Positions 3,803 to 6,952 of a DNA stretch of 6,952 bases are shown one piece after another. The stretch comes from a bacterium. Lineage in GTDB: Bacteria > Auribacterota > UBA3054 > B51-G9. Within the stretch, counting starts at the first letter, position 1, and each line of letters starts with the position of its first letter. The translations under genes and the position numbers were made by a program. The notes under the pieces were generated by a model. It had not been told where the DNA came from and did not search any database. It was given only the letters and a program-made list of their open reading frames with translations. Location of the stretch: the NCBI GenBank assembly GCA_029933535.1, contig JAOZNZ010000170.1, positions 1 to 6,952 on the forward strand, read 5' to 3'.

Positions 3803-6664
3803 ATGAAAATTAGTGAAAATAAAAAAGGATTTCTCGGACTGTTCCCCCGTTGGGCGGATTTATTTGTTCTATGCCTTTGCATTGGCGGGTTCGTCTGGCT
3901 TCAATGGTGGTCGTTACCGCGTCAACCTGCATTTCTGATTTTTATTATATCGCTGGAATCTATTATTTTTCTTTTGACTTTTTTCCTTCCTTCATGGGGA
4001 TTGTTTTTAGTAATTACCGTAATCCCGGGAATAACGACCTCTTCGCTTACGATTTTTAATAAAATAAATCCGAAAATAACTATCGGGGTGTTCGGCCCGG
4101 CGGCATTAATACCTGCGTTAGCGTATATTTTTGGATTATGGCTAAGGACATCTTTAAAAAAAGAAGATTTACAGCCGAATTATTTACGGGGACCTTTAAA
4201 TATTTTTATGGGACTGACAATTCTCAGCGCTTATATTACTTTATGGAAATATTCTGACTTTTGGCCGGTAAAAGGATGGGAGATAATAGACCATGTAGTA
4301 AATGTTGACGGCTTGACCGGTAGCGAGGCGAAACAGAGTATAATATGGACTTTAACTAATTATCTTACAGGGCCGCTTTTATTTTTAGCTATATGCCAAG
4401 CTTCGTGGTTAAAAATAAAAACCGGAAAGGTGATGTGGCGAACATGGATGCTGAAATTTATCTTCGCGCCGTTTTTTATCGGTTCTGCAGCGCCAATTAT
4501 TGTTGGATTTATTCAAAAAAAAGATATATGGTTCGGGGCTCATAAATTTTATATTTGGCCCTGGATGAATCGCATTAACGCAACTTTCTTTGATCCAAAC
4601 GCTTTGGGAAGTTATTTGATATTAGCTGTTCCCCTGGCATTAGCGGCGATGATTCTTCTAATTTCGCTAAGTCGATGGTTTATATTGCCTGCAATAACTG
4701 CCGCCGGTGGATTTATTTATTGCAGTTTGATTTTCATGGTAAGTTCAGGATCAAGAATATCGTTTGTTGGTTTAGTTCTTTTTCTCTTTTTTGCTTTAAC
4801 CTTTTTCTTAATTATTAAAACTGAAAAACTTAAAACAAAAGTTTCCTCCACAGCCTTTAAAGGAATTACAGCTTTTTTTATTATTCTTTATTTGAGCATG
4901 ATTGGATTTGCAGTTTATTCTACCCCTCAGGCAATTAAAAAGATAAAAAGTAATCCTAAATTATCAAAAACTACTCTTGCAAAACGATTGGAAAAAATGA
5001 ACGTTCGCTCTGTTGGCGATATATACAATAATATTAAGAAAGACAGGGGAGTTTATGCAAGAATAGCAATGAAAATGATAAAAGAAGTGCCGTTAACGGG
5101 GATCGGTCTCGGGAGCTTTATATCCGAATTACCTAATTATAGAAAATTGACTAAAGAATTGGTTTATGTGCCGGATACAGCCTGCAATTATTATTTACAG
5201 ATAGGCTCCGAACAGGGTTTAATTACTCTGGCAATTATTATTCTCATTTTTATAATATGGTTTAGAAAATGGCTGCATGTAATGCATAATGCAGGCGTGT
5301 TTATGTATTGGCTTATTGTCGGTTCCGGTATTGCATCGATGCTGGTTGTTTTTTTATTCGGGATGCACACATTAGCGCATGAAATTCAATGTCTTTTCTG
5401 GATTTGTTTTGCTCAGCCTTTTGTTGCTCAGCCGGAAGGATGGAAAGCGCAATCTAAGTCTAAGTATTTAAAACTCCTTATCTTTTTAATTTGTGTTATT
5501 TATTTTTGTGCAGCGATATCAAAATTATCTTTAGAAAAACAAAAAAAGAAATTTGGATGGAAAGATAAATCACAGTTTTATCGATGGGAAAATTGGCCGG
5601 ATCCGAAAGTTCCACTTGTTCGCTATTCAAAAAAAGAATCGTCTGAAGAGATAAAATGCACGGGAATTATTATGGAACAAAAATGGTGTGCTCTTTATCC
5701 TGATATAGAAAAAAATCCTGTTATAGTGAGTTTTCAATTAGGTAATCAAGTAACAAATCTCACTGTTAAAAACAATGATTGGCACACAATGAAAATCCGG
5801 GTTAGTCCGGAAAATAATAATAAAAAATTTCTGTATTCTGTTAATGTAAATCGTACATGGAAAGCTTCTACTATTGGAATGAACAATGATAAAAGAAGAC
5901 TAGGTCTTTTGTTAAATAAAATATCATGGAAAAATTCCGACGGAATGTATGAAAAAGAAAGATGGCATGATGACGGCAGCATAATGTCGGGTAAAGAATA
6001 CAGATGGACAGAAAAAAATGGCGAAATGGCAATTTCTTTAAATGGGAAATATATTAAAATTCCATTGCTTATAGGTCAACCGGATGTTGTAACAGTTCTT
6101 ATAGGTGTGAATAAAACTAATTTAACTGAACTGATTATAGCTAATAATGCGTGGCAGGAAGTAACATTATTTTGCGGTGAGTTTTTTAAACCTGATGAAA
6201 AAAATAAAAATGTTATTTTAGACTTTAGTGCAAATAAAACTATGACACCTCAAAATTACGGAATATCAGACGGAAGAACTCTTGGCGTCGCAGTAGGAAA
6301 TCCGCTTTCTATAAAAGATTTCGGGTTCTATGATAAAGAAAAATGGAATAATGATTTTTATTATAGATGGGCCGGTAAAGAAGCCCGATGGGCGGAAAAA
6401 TCCAACTCAAACGGATTAATAAAAATTGAGTATCTTGTAAATCATCCTGATATCATAGAAAATCAAGTCAAATTATCCTTCTATGTTAACGGAGAAAGAA
6501 AAACAACTGAAGATATTTATTATCCAAGCTGGAAATTAATTGAACTACATGCTAAAACTAATGCCTGGAATGATATTATCGTTAGGGTAGATAGAATATG
6601 GCAACCTAAAAAATTCGGTATTGATGACCACCGGGAATTAGGCTTTGCAATAAAATGTGAATAG
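3803..6664 (+). CDS. O-antigen ligase/polymerase-like membrane protein with C-terminal beta-type repeats
   Basis: Residues 15-545 are strongly hydrophobic, with about 13-15 predicted membrane helices (for example 17-37, 42-62, 183-200, 268-289, 292-313, 319-337, 353-372, 471-487, 500-520, 556-572). Family features of Wzy_C/WaaL-type proteins are visible: F-F-D-P-N-A-L-G-S-Y (262-271), G-S-R-I-S (316-320), and a large extracytoplasmic loop (373-470) ending in V-P-L-T-G-I-G-L-G-S-F (429-439) and D-T-A-C-N-Y-Y-L-Q-I-G-S-E-Q-G (458-472). The His often preceding that Asn is Cys461 here. Such enzymes join or polymerise lipid-linked glycans at the inner membrane. After the last helix, residues 584-951 hold three degenerate repeats, so the protein is roughly twice the usual 400-500 residues. 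The ATG has a weak Shine-Dalgarno, GGAAAG at 3789-3794, 8 nt upstream. Whether it acts as ligase, polymerase or glycan-protein transferase cannot be decided from the sequence. Confidence 0.85.
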   Translation: MKISENKKGFLGLFPRWADLFVLCLCIGGFVWLQWWSLPRQPAFLIFIISLESIIFLLTFFLPSWGLFLVITVIPGITTSSLTIFNKINPKITIGVFGPAALIPALAYIFGLWLRTSLKKEDLQPNYLRGPLNIFMGLTILSAYITLWKYSDFWPVKGWEIIDHVVNVDGLTGSEAKQSIIWTLTNYLTGPLLFLAICQASWLKIKTGKVMWRTWMLKFIFAPFFIGSAAPIIVGFIQKKDIWFGAHKFYIWPWMNRINATFFDPNALGSYLILAVPLALAAMILLISLSRWFILPAITAAGGFIYCSLIFMVSSGSRISFVGLVLFLFFALTFFLIIKTEKLKTKVSSTAFKGITAFFIILYLSMIGFAVYSTPQAIKKIKSNPKLSKTTLAKRLEKMNVRSVGDIYNNIKKDRGVYARIAMKMIKEVPLTGIGLGSFISELPNYRKLTKELVYVPDTACNYYLQIGSEQGLITLAIIILIFIIWFRKWLHVMHNAGVFMYWLIVGSGIASMLVVFLFGMHTLAHEIQCLFWICFAQPFVAQPEGWKAQSKSKYLKLLIFLICVIYFCAAISKLSLEKQKKKFGWKDKSQFYRWENWPDPKVPLVRYSKKESSEEIKCTGIIMEQKWCALYPDIEKNPVIVSFQLGNQVTNLTVKNNDWHTMKIRVSPENNNKKFLYSVNVNRTWKASTIGMNNDKRRLGLLLNKISWKNSDGMYEKERWHDDGSIMSGKEYRWTEKNGEMAISLNGKYIKIPLLIGQPDVVTVLIGVNKTNLTELIIANNAWQEVTLFCGEFFKPDEKNKNVILDFSANKTMTPQNYGISDGRTLGVAVGNPLSIKDFGFYDKEKWNNDFYYRWAGKEARWAEKSNSNGLIKIEYLVNHPDIIENQVKLSFYVNGERKTTEDIYYPSWKLIELHAKTNAWNDIIVRVDRIWQPKKFGIDDHRELGFAIKCE
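5552..6655 (+). repeat. Three tandem ~115-residue protein repeats in the ligase-like gene
   Basis: Repeat 1 covers about residues 584-704, repeat 2 about 713-831, repeat 3 about 840-951. Repeats 2 and 3 open alike (G-M-Y-E-K-E-R-W and G-F-Y-D-K-E-K-W), then Y-R-W followed by K/E-rich sequence. All three contain a proline-aspartate turn (Y-P-D-I, Q-P-D-V, H-P-D-I), a late N-x-W motif (N-D-W, N-A-W, N-A-W) and a closing motif near D-x-R-x-L-G (N-D-K-R-R-L-G, S-D-G-R-T-L-G, D-D-H-R-E-L-G). Alternating hydrophobic residues suggest beta-sandwich folds. They follow the last membrane helix, probably in the periplasm, and may bind glycan. Binding is inferred, not shown. Confidence 0.65.
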
Positions 6665-6690
6665 TATAAATTGGGAATTGCTTTTTGAAT

Positions 6691-6952
6691 ATGAATAATA
6701 ATCTTGAAAATCGTTTGTGGCGAGTAATTATGCTTGCCTTTGTTATGGCAGGTGTAATTGCTTTGTGGGTGTTTTACAGCCCGGGACATGATTGGCAAAA
6801 TATCCGCAATGCCTGCTACATTACTTTTGGAATTTTTTTATTATTAAGCTCTGCTTTTCCATTGGGCGGGTTGCTTCTTCTTGGTTTCTGCACTCCATTG
6901 TTAAGTGTCATTCCTTTATACCTTACAAAAGGAAGCCCGTATCCAATTGTTT
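6691..6952 (+). CDS. Membrane protein, 5' part; possible second O-antigen ligase-like protein
   Basis: The frame opens at ATG 6691, 26 nt after the previous stop, and runs 87 codons to the window edge without a stop. It begins M-N-N-N-L-E-N-R-L-W, followed by a first hydrophobic helix (about residues 11-30), a short polar loop (S-P-G-H-D-W-Q-N) and two further hydrophobic stretches (about 40-77). The order and spacing of hydrophobic segments resemble the first 90 residues of the preceding ligase-like protein, so it may be a paralog or a partner in the same surface-glycan operon. No catalytic motif lies in the visible part. There is no clear Shine-Dalgarno. A TTG two codons upstream (6685) is an alternative start. 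Confidence 0.65.
   Translation, partial: MNNNLENRLWRVIMLAFVMAGVIALWVFYSPGHDWQNIRNACYITFGIFLLLSSAFPLGGLLLLGFCTPLLSVIPLYLTKGSPYPIV

Noticed and set aside
3850..4059. A 69-codon + strand frame within the start of the ligase-like gene
   Set aside because: It is an out-of-frame shadow of a clearly coding membrane protein.
6520..6798. Reverse-strand open frame across the end of the ligase-like gene and the start of the next
   Set aside because: It overlaps two well-supported forward genes and shows no family features; the same applies to 5746-5982.

Overview
This AT-rich window carries five protein-coding segments, all on the + strand: the 3' end of a J-domain protein, rlmN, a lexA-like S24 repressor, hypE, a 953-residue O-antigen ligase/polymerase-like membrane protein, and the start of a further membrane protein. 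The surface-polysaccharide genes point to a Gram-negative-type (diderm) bacterium. The hypE gene implies a [NiFe]-hydrogenase elsewhere in the genome. The S24 protein's insert after the catalytic serine and the large ligase with C-terminal beta domains recall uncultivated lineages such as Omnitrophota, Planctomycetota or candidate-phyla bacteria. That placement rests on general resemblance only and is weak.

Layout. 1-80: tail of a DnaJ-like protein. 81-311: intergenic stretch with small dyads and a 90-bp array of a 7-nt repeat that runs up to the rlmN start codon. 312-1352: rlmN. 1353-1665: a degenerate 7-nt repeat, a consensus-perfect sigma70 promoter with a duplicated -35 box, candidate operators, and 8-nt and 9-nt arrays ending just before the lexA start. 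1666-2307: lexA-like gene, followed by an intrinsic terminator at 2323-2352. 2353-2702: an extended -10 promoter and then a roughly 293-bp noncoding element with 15-bp terminal inverted repeats, a possible TAATTA target duplication and several internal hairpins. 2703-3725: hypE. 3726-3802: short leader with three AAGGTT repeats separating two hairpins. 3803-6664: large ligase-like gene. 6691-6952: next membrane protein, cut by the window edge.

The genes do not form one pathway. rlmN (23S rRNA/tRNA methylation), lexA (damage-response repression, probably autoregulated) and hypE (hydrogenase cyanide-ligand synthesis) are separated by long leaders and look like independent units. The last two genes are 26 nt apart and probably form the start of a cell-surface polysaccharide operon. 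The points most worth checking are the structured inverted-repeat element fused to the hypE start, the 7-9-nt arrays abutting start codons that lack Shine-Dalgarno sequences, the LexA-like protein with a UmuD-type Cys-Gly cleavage site, and the three tandem beta-type repeats appended to the ligase.
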